From positions 115,806-179,805 of the forward strand of contig NZ_VOPZ01000010.1 in NCBI RefSeq assembly GCF_010470665.1: DNA of 64,000 nt, read 5' to 3'. A program made the position numbers and the translations under genes. Shown here piece by piece: positions 35,587-44,476 of the stretch (positions within the stretch are counted from its first letter, which is position 1; every line of letters starts with the position of its first letter). The notes below the pieces were generated by a model. It ran no database searches. It saw only the letters and a program-made list of their open reading frames with translations, and was not told the origin of the DNA. The stretch is from Desulfovibrio sp. JC022. Lineage in GTDB: Bacteria > Desulfobacterota > Desulfovibrionia > Desulfovibrionales > Desulfovibrionaceae.

Positions 35587-35647
35587 AGCACTCCTGCGAC
35601 TATAATGGTAATCTCTTATTTTCAAAGATTACTAATGCAGGAGTGCT
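35587..35647 (+). promoter_or_regulatory. Inverted repeat spanning the ribosome binding site of a diguanylate cyclase
   Basis: AGCACTCCTGC (35587-35597) is perfectly complementary to GCAGGAGTGCT (35637-35647). An inner pair, GTAATCT (35608-35614) and AGATTAC (35626-35632), nests inside. The right arm contains AGGAG, 8 bases before ATG 35652, so pairing would hide the ribosome site. A TATAAT at 35601-35606 inside the loop could instead be a promoter, in which case the arms would act as DNA operator half-sites. Confidence 0.6.
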
Positions 35648-35651
35648 GTTA

Positions 35652-37310
35652 ATGCATAATCTTTTCGTTCCAAAAACTATCAGCAGTCGGATCAAATGCT
35701 ACTCTTTCTTCATGGTCGGAGTGCCCCTTATTTTTATCTGTATAATGCTCCTTTTCTTCATCAAATCAGCCATCTTCAAAGCCGCGAAAAAGGAGCTGGC
35801 TGAACAGGTTACCTCTCACAAAACAGTCATTGAGGAATGGTTCCGCGAACGACAGAACAATGTAAAATTCCTTGCCGAGACAGAGGCACTGCGTAGTGGA
35901 GACCTGAAACGGATCAGCCCAATTCTGCAAAAATTCGATGACACCCATGATGACATATCCATAGTGATTTTGGTCGGAAAGGATGGCATTGCAGGAAAAC
36001 ATCCGGCCGGGCCGCTCATTGATGTCTCCGACCGGGAATATTATATTAAGGGCCGAGCCGGGAAAGCGCATGTAACCAAAGTCCTGACCGGGCGCGGCTC
36101 CGGGAACCCCATAATTATTTTCTCGCATCCCGTAACCATGGAAGACGGGAGTTTCGGCGGAGTTGTTATTCTGGGTTCACGGCTGACAGCCATAGACAAG
36201 CTGATGAAGAATCTCAGATTCGGCGACACCGGAGAGACATATATCCTCAACCGCGATGGATATATGCTCACAGAATCCCGCTACGCAACACAGCTGAAAA
36301 CGGAAGGCAGAATAAAGAACACTGCTATTCTGGAGATCAAAACCAGCACCAAAGGATTTGAAGCCGCCCTTACAGGCAGCCAACATCAAGGACCATACCT
36401 TGATTACCGGGGAGCAAAAGTTCTGGGTGCCAGTCAGTGGATCAGAGACGGCAGATGGCTTCTGGTCTCTGAAATTGATTACAACGAAGCCCTGAACCCG
36501 CTCTATTCCTTCATGTTGACAGCTTTCAGCGGAGCGGCTCTGACTCTGCTGGTCCTGACCCCTTTTGCAGTCAGGCTGATCCGCTCCATAAGTATTCCTT
36601 TACTGCAACTCAATAATGTTGCCCGCCAGATGACCTTGGGAAAATTCGACTGTAAATGTGCCGAGGCGAATATGCCTTCGCCTCCAGATGAAATAAAACA
36701 ACTAATGGAAGTCTTCTGCTCCATGCAGGAAAAAGTGGACAGTACAGTGCAGGAATTGCAAAAATCAGCGGTAACCGACCAACTTACCGGACTGCCCAAC
36801 CGACGCTACTTGATGAAGGAAGGGGCAAGATTGGTGGATATAGCCATTCGGGCAAGGCAACCCTGCTCGCTTATGATCATGGATATTGACCATTTTAAAG
36901 TTATCAATGACACATACGGGCATACTATGGGAGATGTTGTGCTCCAACAAATGAGCAGATCATTTCAGGAAATTGTGCGCACCTCGGATATCATAGCCCG
37001 TTACGGCGGGGAAGAATTCGTGGTTGTAGCACCGGGTTCCGACATTGATTCCGGGAAAATCCTCGCCGAAAGATTGCGTCAGGGCATAGAGGCCCGCACG
37101 TTCAATAACGAAGCACAGCCTCTAGCCTGCACCATTTCTATTGGAGTGGCCCATTACGCCACAGATATCAAGTTCGGGGCGGATGCCTATGAAGACATGC
37201 TGGCCCGGGCGGACACTGCCCTTTACGATGCCAAAAATACCGGGCGTAATAAAATATGCATAGCCGAACCGCATAATAAACTTACCGACTCCCCAAAAGG
37301 AGATAATTAG
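35652..37310 (+). CDS. Diguanylate cyclase with Cache sensor and HAMP
   Basis: The 552-residue protein has a first membrane helix (about 14-39), a double-Cache periplasmic sensor, a second helix near 285-307, HAMP and a GGDEF domain. The active-site motif is intact (YGGEEF), with an inhibitory I-site RTSD five residues before it. It should make c-di-GMP in response to an external ligand. A GTG at 35643 is a weaker start. The inverted repeat covering AGGAG suggests regulated translation. YjbQ follows with a one-base overlap. Confidence 0.92.
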   Translation: MHNLFVPKTISSRIKCYSFFMVGVPLIFICIMLLFFIKSAIFKAAKKELAEQVTSHKTVIEEWFRERQNNVKFLAETEALRSGDLKRISPILQKFDDTHDDISIVILVGKDGIAGKHPAGPLIDVSDREYYIKGRAGKAHVTKVLTGRGSGNPIIIFSHPVTMEDGSFGGVVILGSRLTAIDKLMKNLRFGDTGETYILNRDGYMLTESRYATQLKTEGRIKNTAILEIKTSTKGFEAALTGSQHQGPYLDYRGAKVLGASQWIRDGRWLLVSEIDYNEALNPLYSFMLTAFSGAALTLLVLTPFAVRLIRSISIPLLQLNNVARQMTLGKFDCKCAEANMPSPPDEIKQLMEVFCSMQEKVDSTVQELQKSAVTDQLTGLPNRRYLMKEGARLVDIAIRARQPCSLMIMDIDHFKVINDTYGHTMGDVVLQQMSRSFQEIVRTSDIIARYGGEEFVVVAPGSDIDSGKILAERLRQGIEARTFNNEAQPLACTISIGVAHYATDIKFGADAYEDMLARADTALYDAKNTGRNKICIAEPHNKLTDSPKGDN

Positions 37311-37708
37311 TGGAAACTTTACAGATCAGAACTAACAGCCGCGAAGAAATGATCGACATAACTGAATCAGTGCGCAAGCTGATCAGAGACAACGGCTGGC
37401 AGTCCGGCGCGCTGCTGCTCTACTGCCCGCACACCACAGGTGCAATAACAGTCAACGAAGGAGCAGACCCGGACGTTGTCCGCGACATCACCGTGAACAT
37501 GCGCAAACTGGTGCCCCATCAAGGGGACTACCGGCACATGGAAGGTAACTCCGATGCCCACATCAAAACCAGTATGTTCGGGCCGGAACAGATGCTCATC
37601 GTTGAGAACGGAGATGTCATGCTCGGCACATGGCAGCGTATCTTTTTCTGTGAGTTTGACGGGCCGCGAAGCAGAAAGCTTTGGGCGCAGTGGTTGGGAG
37701 CAAGTTAA
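37310..37708 (+). CDS. YjbQ/UPF0047 family protein
   Basis: The 132-residue protein has the family hallmarks: LYCPHTTGAITVNEGADPDV, the HMEGNSDAHIKTSMFG segment and LGTWQRIFFCEFDGPR at the end. Relatives show weak thiamin phosphate synthase activity but their main role is unclear. The start is GTG, 7 bases after AAAGGAGA, overlapping the previous stop by a base. Confidence 0.88.
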   Translation: METLQIRTNSREEMIDITESVRKLIRDNGWQSGALLLYCPHTTGAITVNEGADPDVVRDITVNMRKLVPHQGDYRHMEGNSDAHIKTSMFGPEQMLIVENGDVMLGTWQRIFFCEFDGPRSRKLWAQWLGAS

Positions 37709-37826
37709 TTATAAGCGACAAAAAAGGTAATAATTTTGGTTGCTCTTTTGCCCGTCTTACGCCACATTCCAGCAAAAGACATAGACTAAAAATAACAACC
37801 TTAAAGCTTAGTACAGGATCTCCATA

Positions 37827-38765
37827 ATGTCTGAGAAAAAGTCCCCCAAAACCGAAAGACAATTCAATAGCCATTTCATACGGAGACTTTTTTGTTTTGC
37901 TTCACTGGCAGGTATCGCAATATTGGCGGTTATTCTTTCCAATATATATACGCAAGACCTCTACCGGGAACTGGCAGATAAAAATACGCAGATCTCAGAA
38001 AATCTGATTGTGGAGAAAAAACGATTTCTACGCGAGGCAATTGCCTTGAACGAACCACACAACAGGGCAACAGCCACAGAACTACACCTCGATAAAGTGG
38101 ATAAGATCATCAAAGAAGATGCTGGCATAACAAAGGGGACATACAGGTCTCAGTTGAAAATGACCATTTCCATTTCTCTTCTAGGGATCATCCTTGCAGC
38201 ACTGATTATCATATTTCTTGAAAAATATATTTCAAAGCTTATCTTAGACTACGAGACTCGCATCAACGAACTGGAAAGCCTTTCAAGCATCGACAAACTC
38301 ACCGGGCTAGCGAACAGAATCAAGCTGGATGAGATGTTCAATTACGAAATAAGCAAGGCGCAGCGGCACGGCAATTCCTTCTCCATTCTGCTGCTCGATC
38401 TGGACAGGTTCAAGAATATTAACGACAATTTCGGCCATGATATCGGGGACATGGTTCTTCAGCAAACAGCACAACTATTGAAAAACAACCTGCGCAAAAC
38501 AGACACCATCGGTCGATGGAGCGGAGAAGAATTTCTGATTATTGCCCCTGAAACAGGAAACGAGAAGGCCATTCTGCTGGCAGAAAAAATACGTAAAATT
38601 ATTGCCGGACACTACTATACACCGGTCGGGACCGTCACCTGCTCCATAGGCATCGGTTCTTTTAACGGAGAAGACAGCAGGGAAAGTCTGACCGAACGAG
38701 CCGACCGGGCACTATATATGGCAAAAGACAACGGACGAAACAGGGCCGTATACGGAGAAATGTAA
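37827..38765 (+). CDS. Membrane diguanylate cyclase
   Basis: The 312-residue protein has membrane helices at about 20-42 and 113-133 with a short extracytoplasmic region of about 70 residues, and a GGDEF domain from about 150. The active motif is the functional variant SGEEF (GRWSGEEF) with an RKTD I-site. It stands alone with its own AGGA site. The upstream 118 bp is AT-rich without a clear promoter. Confidence 0.9.
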   Translation: MSEKKSPKTERQFNSHFIRRLFCFASLAGIAILAVILSNIYTQDLYRELADKNTQISENLIVEKKRFLREAIALNEPHNRATATELHLDKVDKIIKEDAGITKGTYRSQLKMTISISLLGIILAALIIIFLEKYISKLILDYETRINELESLSSIDKLTGLANRIKLDEMFNYEISKAQRHGNSFSILLLDLDRFKNINDNFGHDIGDMVLQQTAQLLKNNLRKTDTIGRWSGEEFLIIAPETGNEKAILLAEKIRKIIAGHYYTPVGTVTCSIGIGSFNGEDSRESLTERADRALYMAKDNGRNRAVYGEM

Positions 38766-38811
38766 TTTCTGTCAGCCGAGCACAAACGGACAACGCGCGT
38801 AAAAGCAGATA

Positions 38812-39519
38812 TCAGGAAGAACGAGCCGCCCGCCCCTTCAAGCTGGCAAAAGCCAGAATAACCCCGAGTGCCCCGCCGAGAAGAGCGGCAAAGATGATCC
38901 GCAGGTCCGGCGGCAGCATGAAGGTTATTGTATGCGCGGGAATCCAGAAGATGGGAATGGTTTTTTTCAAGACGAATCCCCACATGCTGTCCCAGTCAAT
39001 GGCTGAGAGTCTGGCTGCAACATCCACCGGAGCTATCAAGGAACTTATGCGCCCCTGATGAACCTGAATGTGGTCGTCGTAAATTTTGTGCAGAATCATG
39101 AGCACCGGAGCAAAGACGGTGTTGAGCATGACGCTGGTAATGAACGAGATGAGCAGAGAAGCAAAAAAACCGTCATCTGCACTAACATTCAGGCCGAGGG
39201 AAGTAAGCACAGCCGGAGAGCCTACGGCAAAGACAGCGAAACAGGCCTTTATAAACAGTCCGATGAATCCCCACATGACCGCTCTGGCAATAAGACCGAA
39301 TCCGGGCCGCCAATAACGTCCATCCACAATGCGCAGAGCAACGCATTCCCCGAAAGTAGCCAGAATAGCGAATTTTAAAAAGCTTAAAATATAGCCATGC
39401 TCTTTAGTGTAGAGCTTAAATGTTTCTATAGGATGCGGCTGGCAGGCAACCCAGATAAGCAACAATGCAATAACGCAGAGAGTGATATAGTCCGATCTTT
39501 TCATGGAAATTTTATTCAT
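38812..39519 (-). CDS. Multi-pass membrane protein, Mpv17-like
   Basis: The 235-residue protein has about five membrane helices. The pattern FWIPAHTITFMLPPDLR near residue 190 and the preceding DWDSMWGFVLKK resemble the Mpv17/PMP22 signature (W..P..NF..VP...R), and the topology agrees. That assignment is tentative. It lies 15 bases behind mscS on the same strand and is probably cotranscribed with it. AGGA precedes the ATG. Confidence 0.7.
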   Translation of the reverse strand: MNKISMKRSDYITLCVIALLLIWVACQPHPIETFKLYTKEHGYILSFLKFAILATFGECVALRIVDGRYWRPGFGLIARAVMWGFIGLFIKACFAVFAVGSPAVLTSLGLNVSADDGFFASLLISFITSVMLNTVFAPVLMILHKIYDDHIQVHQGRISSLIAPVDVAARLSAIDWDSMWGFVLKKTIPIFWIPAHTITFMLPPDLRIIFAALLGGALGVILAFASLKGRAARSS

Positions 39520-39534
39520 AATCCTGTTATCGCC

Positions 39535-40428
39535 TTAACCCTGTTCTTTTGTAAGATTGACCTGTGACATATGGGTTGTGATTCCTTTCTCTTTAAAAAC
39601 TCTGATCAATCGCATGGAGACATCACTTTTCAGGCTCCACGCCTCGGCAGGAGAATCGGCCCAAGCAGCCACCCAACAAACAACACTCTCCCTGTCCATG
39701 CTCCGTATCCAGAATTGCGGGGTGTCCAATTCGTTATGATGTTCACTCCGGGAGGCCACATCAATGGCAATATCTCTGATCTCATCAATATCCGCATCAT
39801 ATGAAACTGAAAATTCAATGTAAGACCATTGCAGACTGTCATTGAGGGTCAGATTGGAAAATTCTTTGTTCAACATACGACTGTTAGGAATAATGTAACG
39901 TTTCCAGTCCCATGTCTTGATCTTTGTGTGGGTAATGGAAATATCCTCGACAGTACCGTACTGACCGTCAACCACCAGAGTATCACCGACCCTGAGCTGC
40001 TTTGAAAATGAAATGACGATACCCGAGATCATGTTTTCCACCAGAGGACGGGCCGCGATACCTACCACCGCTGTTGAGATAGCGATCAGTATCGAAATCA
40101 TCGTACTGGGAAGCTGCCCTACAAAAGGCATGACCATCGCCAGTATCCAGATCATCACGAGAAAAAGTATTAATGTGCGGCGTATGACCGTAAACCGGGT
40201 CTTAACGCCTTTGACCATGTCCTTTCGTTCCTGCCGCTCTTCCTTATCAGTCAGAACGTCAGTAGGAATGGCCGCAGTGGTTTCAGGATCTTTCTTGATC
40301 AGCTTTTCAATGCGATCAACACGACTCTTTCTGAAACGTGTGACACGGTAACTTATCCAGATATAGATGATCGCGGCAACTGCGGTTATGCAAGCGACGT
40401 AGATGTACGGATCGATTTCAGTAAGCAT
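39535..40428 (-). CDS. mscS: Small-conductance mechanosensitive channel, MscS family
   Basis: The 297-residue protein has an N-terminal membrane helix, a basic linker (about 25-75), two further helices, and the MscS pore and beta domain. Visible motifs are GIAARPLVENMISGIVI, VGDTLVVDGQYGTVEDI and the later IPNSRMLNKEFSNLT. It should open under membrane tension to relieve osmotic shock. GTGAGG precedes the start. It heads a two-gene unit with the Mpv17-like gene. Confidence 0.92.
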   Translation of the reverse strand: MLTEIDPYIYVACITAVAAIIYIWISYRVTRFRKSRVDRIEKLIKKDPETTAAIPTDVLTDKEERQERKDMVKGVKTRFTVIRRTLILFLVMIWILAMVMPFVGQLPSTMISILIAISTAVVGIAARPLVENMISGIVISFSKQLRVGDTLVVDGQYGTVEDISITHTKIKTWDWKRYIIPNSRMLNKEFSNLTLNDSLQWSYIEFSVSYDADIDEIRDIAIDVASRSEHHNELDTPQFWIRSMDRESVVCWVAAWADSPAEAWSLKSDVSMRLIRVFKEKGITTHMSQVNLTKEQG

Positions 40429-40522
40429 GCCTCACCCTTTAACCACAATATCCGATACCGTAAACAGATATACACATGCTCTCACCGGGAGATAACCAAA
40501 AGTTCTCCCCGGACAAAAGTCC

Positions 40523-40783
40523 CTACATCCCCACACACCTGTTTATGGGCTGTCTTTTGTCCCCCTCCGAAACTGAACAGCCGCAACTCTCCGGACTGAG
40601 CCGCTTTTTGGCACCGTTCAAAACCATGCGCAAACAAAAACGCGACCCATGTCCGCCGCTTCCGGCAAGACAGTTGAAAATATCATCCCCGGCGCGATCC
40701 AGGGCCTCGGCTACAGTCAAGCCACGGTTTTGCAGACGCTCGGCCTTCTTCCTGAGCAGTTCTTCCAGCAATGCGGTGTTCAT
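40523..40783 (-). CDS. Small protein of 86 residues, unknown
   Basis: The frame begins MNTALLEELLRKKAERLQNR with a charged helix, then a middle DRAGDDIFNCLAGSG and a Cys-containing tail (FCLRM, SCGCSVSEGD). A GGGGGTGG stretch precedes the ATG. No motif identifies it and overlapping frames are also open, so coding is only moderately supported. Confidence 0.45.
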   Translation of the reverse strand: MNTALLEELLRKKAERLQNRGLTVAEALDRAGDDIFNCLAGSGGHGSRFCLRMVLNGAKKRLSPESCGCSVSEGDKRQPINRCVGM

Positions 40784-41110
40784 ATGCCACCCCCGAAGTG
40801 TTCTTGATCCTGTTCATGAATGCCGGATTTCCGGCATATCCATTCCCCGTACAAGTACTGATGCAATTTCCAATCCTTCGTTGCCGTCCGGCAATAAAGC
40901 AGCTACAATGCAAAGCAAAACAAGCGGTAATAATTGCGGAAGTCATTTACAGTATAGCACTATAAACATGTGCAAGCGACATGTTTCCGCTTTTTTAATT
41001 ATTGACCGTCAATATCCACAACGGAGCAAACCGTGAGCAGGACAGCACAAAGTCGTATAGACATCGTAAAATCAACGTCTTCCACTGACATAGACTACTC
41101 CTAAATAAAA
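40784..41110. other. Intergenic region before the PP2C phosphatase gene
   Basis: It contains a near-perfect palindrome ATGCCGGATTTCCGGCAT (40820-40837) and a small terminator-like hairpin, AAGCG/CGCTT followed by T (40974-40996). A TTGACC near 41002 could be a -35 element, without a convincing -10. Open frames here lack ribosome sites. Nothing else is supported. Confidence 0.4.
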
Positions 41111-43252
41111 ATGAGCATACGTATAAAACTTTTCGCCCTGCTGCTGATATTCAGCCTTATCCCCCTGCTGGTGGTTTCCGTCATCAGCAGGCAGGGAATT
41201 CAGGAACTTGGCCAGATCCAATCAGACAACCTGCGCGCGGACATGATCAAAATCCTGACGGATGAAATGCATCAGTCCGCCAAAGACTCAGCCAAACTGG
41301 TACAGCAACAGGCGGTATCGCTGGAGTTTGCCCTTAAAGCCATAGGGGCCGAAGCCGAAGATGTGCTTAATGACCCGGTGGGAACTCCACCGAAAGTATA
41401 CTTCGCCGAGGACTTCAACACTGAAGGACGTCAGCCGGCCGATTTCGGGCCATCCCCGCAGTATTTCGTACTCAGTGAAAAAGGCCGGAAAAATCCCTCA
41501 TCGGTGAGTCTGGAAGAACCTGTTTTTTTCTGCCCGGAAGGAAAGGAACACCTGAAAGAGAGTCCTGATCTTGTCCGGCTCTGCCTGCTCAAGCCTGATT
41601 TCAAATCTTTTTTCAATGAAGCCGGAACCGCCCTGCACCGAATCTACATAACCCTTAATTCCGGGCTGCACATGGCCTACCCCGGCCACGGCAACTACCC
41701 GCCCAACTATGATCCCCGAAAAAGGGAATGGTTTACTGAAGCGGTTAAGCAAGGCTCCATTGTCTGGGATAAATTCATTGACGCCAGCACCGGGCAACAG
41801 GTCTACACCCTTTCCAAGCCCCTCCGGGACCGTGATGGAAACATCATCGGTGTAGCCGCCATTGATATCCAGTTGGTGGAACTGTTGCGCAAGGAAGACC
41901 TGACCTCCCAATGGTCAAGCGCGATTCAGGCCTTTGTGGTCGGTCCGGTCAACACAAATAACGGAGTCGAGCTGCGCATCTGGGCCGAGGCGGGACACAA
42001 AGAAACCAATATTTCATGGAAGACCGGACTACCAAACGAAGTCCGCTATCTGCAATCAGCCGACAAGGATTCACAGGACAAGCTGATCAGCTCTATCTCC
42101 AAAAGTAAATCCGGGGTCATGCGGATGCCCTACAACGGAGTTAAATCGGTCTGGGCCTTCGCTCCCTTTCGTGGCGATGGCAGCTACGTGCTGATCACAC
42201 CGGAAAAAGTTATCACCAGAGTTCCGGACCGAGCCGCCAGACAGGCCCTTACCCTGAGCAAAGACCTTTACGTGGCAGTCGGGGCGGCCTCATTTTTCAC
42301 CTTGATCACCATCGGACTGGTAGCCTTTGTGGGTAGCCGTAAAGTGATTAAACCGCTGCTGATAATGACTGACGCTGCCGAAAAAATATCCGAAGGTGAC
42401 CTTTCAGTACACGTTGATGTCAGAACCGGGGATGAACGGGAAACCCTTGCCAATGCCTTCAACCACATGATTCCCAAATTGCAGGACCATCTGCGCATCA
42501 GCAAATCCCTTGAGCTGGCGCAGGAAGTTCATACCAGCCTGCTTCCGGAAGAGCCGCCGCAGATCAACGGGCTGGATATCTCCGGTATCAGTATTTCCTG
42601 CGATGAAACCGGAGGCGATTATTTCGATTTCTACACCCCGCCCATCAACGGGGGAACCGGAATCCTCCTCGGAGATGTCACCGGGCACGGGGTTTCCGCA
42701 GCCCTGCTCATGACCACCGGGCGTGCGCACCTGAAACATACTTCCGGGCACATGGAGCCGCTGGCCAACCGCATTGACGAGGTCAACAAGCTGCTCTGTT
42801 CGGACATCGGCGATACCGGAAGATTCATGACCCTGTTCTGTCTTGAACTCTCCCCGGATAACTCCAAAGGCACATACGTGCGCGCTGGACATGACCCGGC
42901 AACCATCTACAATCCTGCCAGCGGAGAAAAACGCGACCTCATGGGATCGCCGATGCTGGCTCTGGGTATTTTTGATGAAAGCAAGTACGATGAATTTGAT
43001 ATTGAAATAAACGAAGGAGAGATCATCTTCATCGGCACAGACGGTATCTGGGAGGCCCGCAACACCAAAGATGAAATGTTCGGACGCGACCGTCTAGACC
43101 GGATCATATTCGCCAATGCCCAGCGCAGTGCCGCTGAAATCCAGCAGGAGATCATTGCCGAAGTCTACAAGTTTCAGGACGGTATGGAACAGGAAGACGA
43201 CATCACTCTGGTCATCATCAAAGTTAACGAATTTAACAAAAACAAATCATGA
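41111..43252 (+). CDS. Membrane sensor with PP2C (SpoIIE-type) phosphatase domain
   Basis: The 713-residue protein has a signal-anchor helix (about 5-25), a large Cache-like extracytoplasmic region, a second helix (LYVAVGAASFFTLITIGLVAF near 380-402), HAMP and a C-terminal PP2C domain. PP2C motifs are SCDETGGDYFDFY, LGDVTGHGVSAAL and FIGTDGIWEARN, with metal-binding Asp residues present. It should dephosphorylate a regulator, typically an anti-sigma-factor antagonist. No STAS partner lies beside it. Repeat copy D follows the stop. Confidence 0.9.
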   Translation: MSIRIKLFALLLIFSLIPLLVVSVISRQGIQELGQIQSDNLRADMIKILTDEMHQSAKDSAKLVQQQAVSLEFALKAIGAEAEDVLNDPVGTPPKVYFAEDFNTEGRQPADFGPSPQYFVLSEKGRKNPSSVSLEEPVFFCPEGKEHLKESPDLVRLCLLKPDFKSFFNEAGTALHRIYITLNSGLHMAYPGHGNYPPNYDPRKREWFTEAVKQGSIVWDKFIDASTGQQVYTLSKPLRDRDGNIIGVAAIDIQLVELLRKEDLTSQWSSAIQAFVVGPVNTNNGVELRIWAEAGHKETNISWKTGLPNEVRYLQSADKDSQDKLISSISKSKSGVMRMPYNGVKSVWAFAPFRGDGSYVLITPEKVITRVPDRAARQALTLSKDLYVAVGAASFFTLITIGLVAFVGSRKVIKPLLIMTDAAEKISEGDLSVHVDVRTGDERETLANAFNHMIPKLQDHLRISKSLELAQEVHTSLLPEEPPQINGLDISGISISCDETGGDYFDFYTPPINGGTGILLGDVTGHGVSAALLMTTGRAHLKHTSGHMEPLANRIDEVNKLLCSDIGDTGRFMTLFCLELSPDNSKGTYVRAGHDPATIYNPASGEKRDLMGSPMLALGIFDESKYDEFDIEINEGEIIFIGTDGIWEARNTKDEMFGRDRLDRIIFANAQRSAAEIQQEIIAEVYKFQDGMEQEDDITLVIIKVNEFNKNKS

Positions 43253-43283
43253 TGCGCTATCGCGCGTTTGATAAAAAGATTTC

Positions 43284-43351
43284 GCCTCCGGCGGCTTAAA
43301 CCCTTTGAAAAGGGTTTAAGAATTCCCAAACTTTTTTATTAGGGCTTCGCC
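43284..43351 (-). repeat. Intergenic repeat copy D
   Basis: This copy reads GCCTCCGGCGGC, then a central palindrome AAACCCTTTGAAAAGGGTTT, then GGGCTTCGCC at the right. It is inverted relative to the reference orientation. It begins 32 bases after the phosphatase stop and ends 41 bases before the next ATG; the palindrome can act as a terminator for the phosphatase gene. Confidence 0.85.
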
Positions 43352-43392
43352 ACTTCGTTTGAAAAACCATACGCGAACTTTAAGGAATAAAT

Positions 43393-43638
43393 ATGGAAAA
43401 CAGTCATCGTTTTTTCAGGAACATAGATTGTCGCTATTTCCCCTGCCATCAGGTCAGCGACGAAACATCCTTCAACTGCCTGTTCTGTTTCTGTCCGCTC
43501 TACCTTGTGGAGGATTGCGGCGGACGCTTTAAAACAACTGCCAAGGGCGTTAAGGACTGCACAGACTGTAAGATTCCGCATCGGCCCGAAGGTTACGATT
43601 ACATCATCAAAAAACTTAAAGAAGCAAACGAGCGTTAG
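43393..43638 (+). CDS. Cysteine-rich small domain protein (PF04071-like)
   Basis: This 81-residue protein matches the Cys-rich small domain: CRYFPCH, FNCLFCFCPLY, EDCGGRF and DCTDCKIPH. It is likely a zinc- or cluster-binding module; in other genomes I recall it fused to or near cobalamin genes. Here it sits 12 bases before the AMMECR1 gene, with AAGGA before its ATG. The function of the domain is unknown. Confidence 0.85.
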   Translation: MENSHRFFRNIDCRYFPCHQVSDETSFNCLFCFCPLYLVEDCGGRFKTTAKGVKDCTDCKIPHRPEGYDYIIKKLKEANER

Positions 43639-43650
43639 CCGGAGTTCCCC

Positions 43651-44205
43651 ATGTCAGAAAATTTTACCTTCGCCCTTACCCAGGAAGAAAAAGATTATCT
43701 AAAAAGCCTCGTCCACAAGTCCATCATGTGCAGACTGAACAAACAGGAGGAACCTACTCCCGAACCTGTAACCGAGCACCTGCGTGAGAACTACGGGGCC
43801 TTTGTGACCCTGAACAAGGGCGGACATCTGCGCGGTTGTATCGGAAATGTACAGGGAACCGGGCCGCTCTACAAAACCATCTGGAAGATGGCCCGCGCCG
43901 CCGCTTTTGAAGATCCGCGTTTCCCGCCGCTGTCTATGGAAGAATTCGGGGAAATCGAGATTGAAATATCCATCCTCAGCCCCATCAGCCTTTGTCCCGA
44001 TACAGATAAGATCAAAATCGGGCGGCACGGCCTGATCATGCAACGCGGACAGCAAACCGGGCTTCTTTTGCCGCAAGTCGCCGTGGACTGGAAGTGGGAT
44101 CGTGAACAATTTCTAGCCCAGACCTGCCAGAAAGCAGGCATGGAACCGGATGCATGGCAAGACCCGGCAACCAATATTTTCTGGTTCGAAGCTGAAGTAT
44201 TTTAA
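43651..44205 (+). CDS. AMMECR1 domain protein (AmmeMemoRadiSam protein A-like)
   Basis: The 184-residue protein has the AMMECR1 core: GAFVTLNKGGHLRGCIGNVQG, AAAFEDPRFPPL and VAVDWKWDREQFLAQTCQKAG. In the AmmeMemoRadiSam set this protein accompanies a MEMO protein and a radical SAM protein; neither lies next to it here. It is paired only with the Cys-rich small-domain protein. The biochemical role of the family is not established. Confidence 0.88.
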   Translation: MSENFTFALTQEEKDYLKSLVHKSIMCRLNKQEEPTPEPVTEHLRENYGAFVTLNKGGHLRGCIGNVQGTGPLYKTIWKMARAAAFEDPRFPPLSMEEFGEIEIEISILSPISLCPDTDKIKIGRHGLIMQRGQQTGLLLPQVAVDWKWDREQFLAQTCQKAGMEPDAWQDPATNIFWFEAEVF

Positions 44206-44209
44206 AGAT

Positions 44210-44297
44210 GCCTCCGGCGGCTGGGGAAGGGAAACTCTTGCAAGAGTTTCCCTTCCCCAGACCCCATCCCTTCAAAACCTTTTAATATGGCTTCGCC
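44210..44297 (-). repeat. Intergenic repeat copy E, with a 40-base perfect palindrome
   Basis: GCCTCCGGCGG starts 5 bases after the AMMECR1 stop, and GGCTTCGCC closes the copy. The centre (44221-44260) is a perfect palindrome whose 20-base arm starts CTGGGGAAGG; its arms differ from those of all other copies. It can act as a terminator for the AMMECR1 gene. Confidence 0.85.
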
Positions 44298-44389
44298 GCT
44301 GGAGACAGCTTCTTTTGCTGTAACGGACAGCACATTTTCCCACTTAAAATGACGTTATTTATACATAAGCATATTTTTTAATACTAAAT

Positions 44390-44471
44390 GGCGAAGCCCT
44401 AATAAAAAGTTTTGGGATTCTTAAACCCTTTTCCAAAAGGGTTTAAGGCCCCCGGCAGGGCCGCCGGAGGC
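44390..44471 (+). repeat. Intergenic repeat copy F, supplies a Shine-Dalgarno
   Basis: GGCGAAGCC at the left, palindrome AAACCCTTTTCCAAAAGGGTTT, and GCCGCCGGAGGC at the right. The terminal GGAGG (44466-44470) is 6 bases before ATG 44477. Copies E and F face each other with their GGCGAAGCC ends 92 bases apart. Confidence 0.85.
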
Positions 44472-44476
44472 AAAAC

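Noticed and set aside
40476..41036. 186-codon open frame in the gap before the PP2C gene
   Set aside because: No ribosome site, low-complexity translation, and it overlaps the better minus-strand candidate at 40523.
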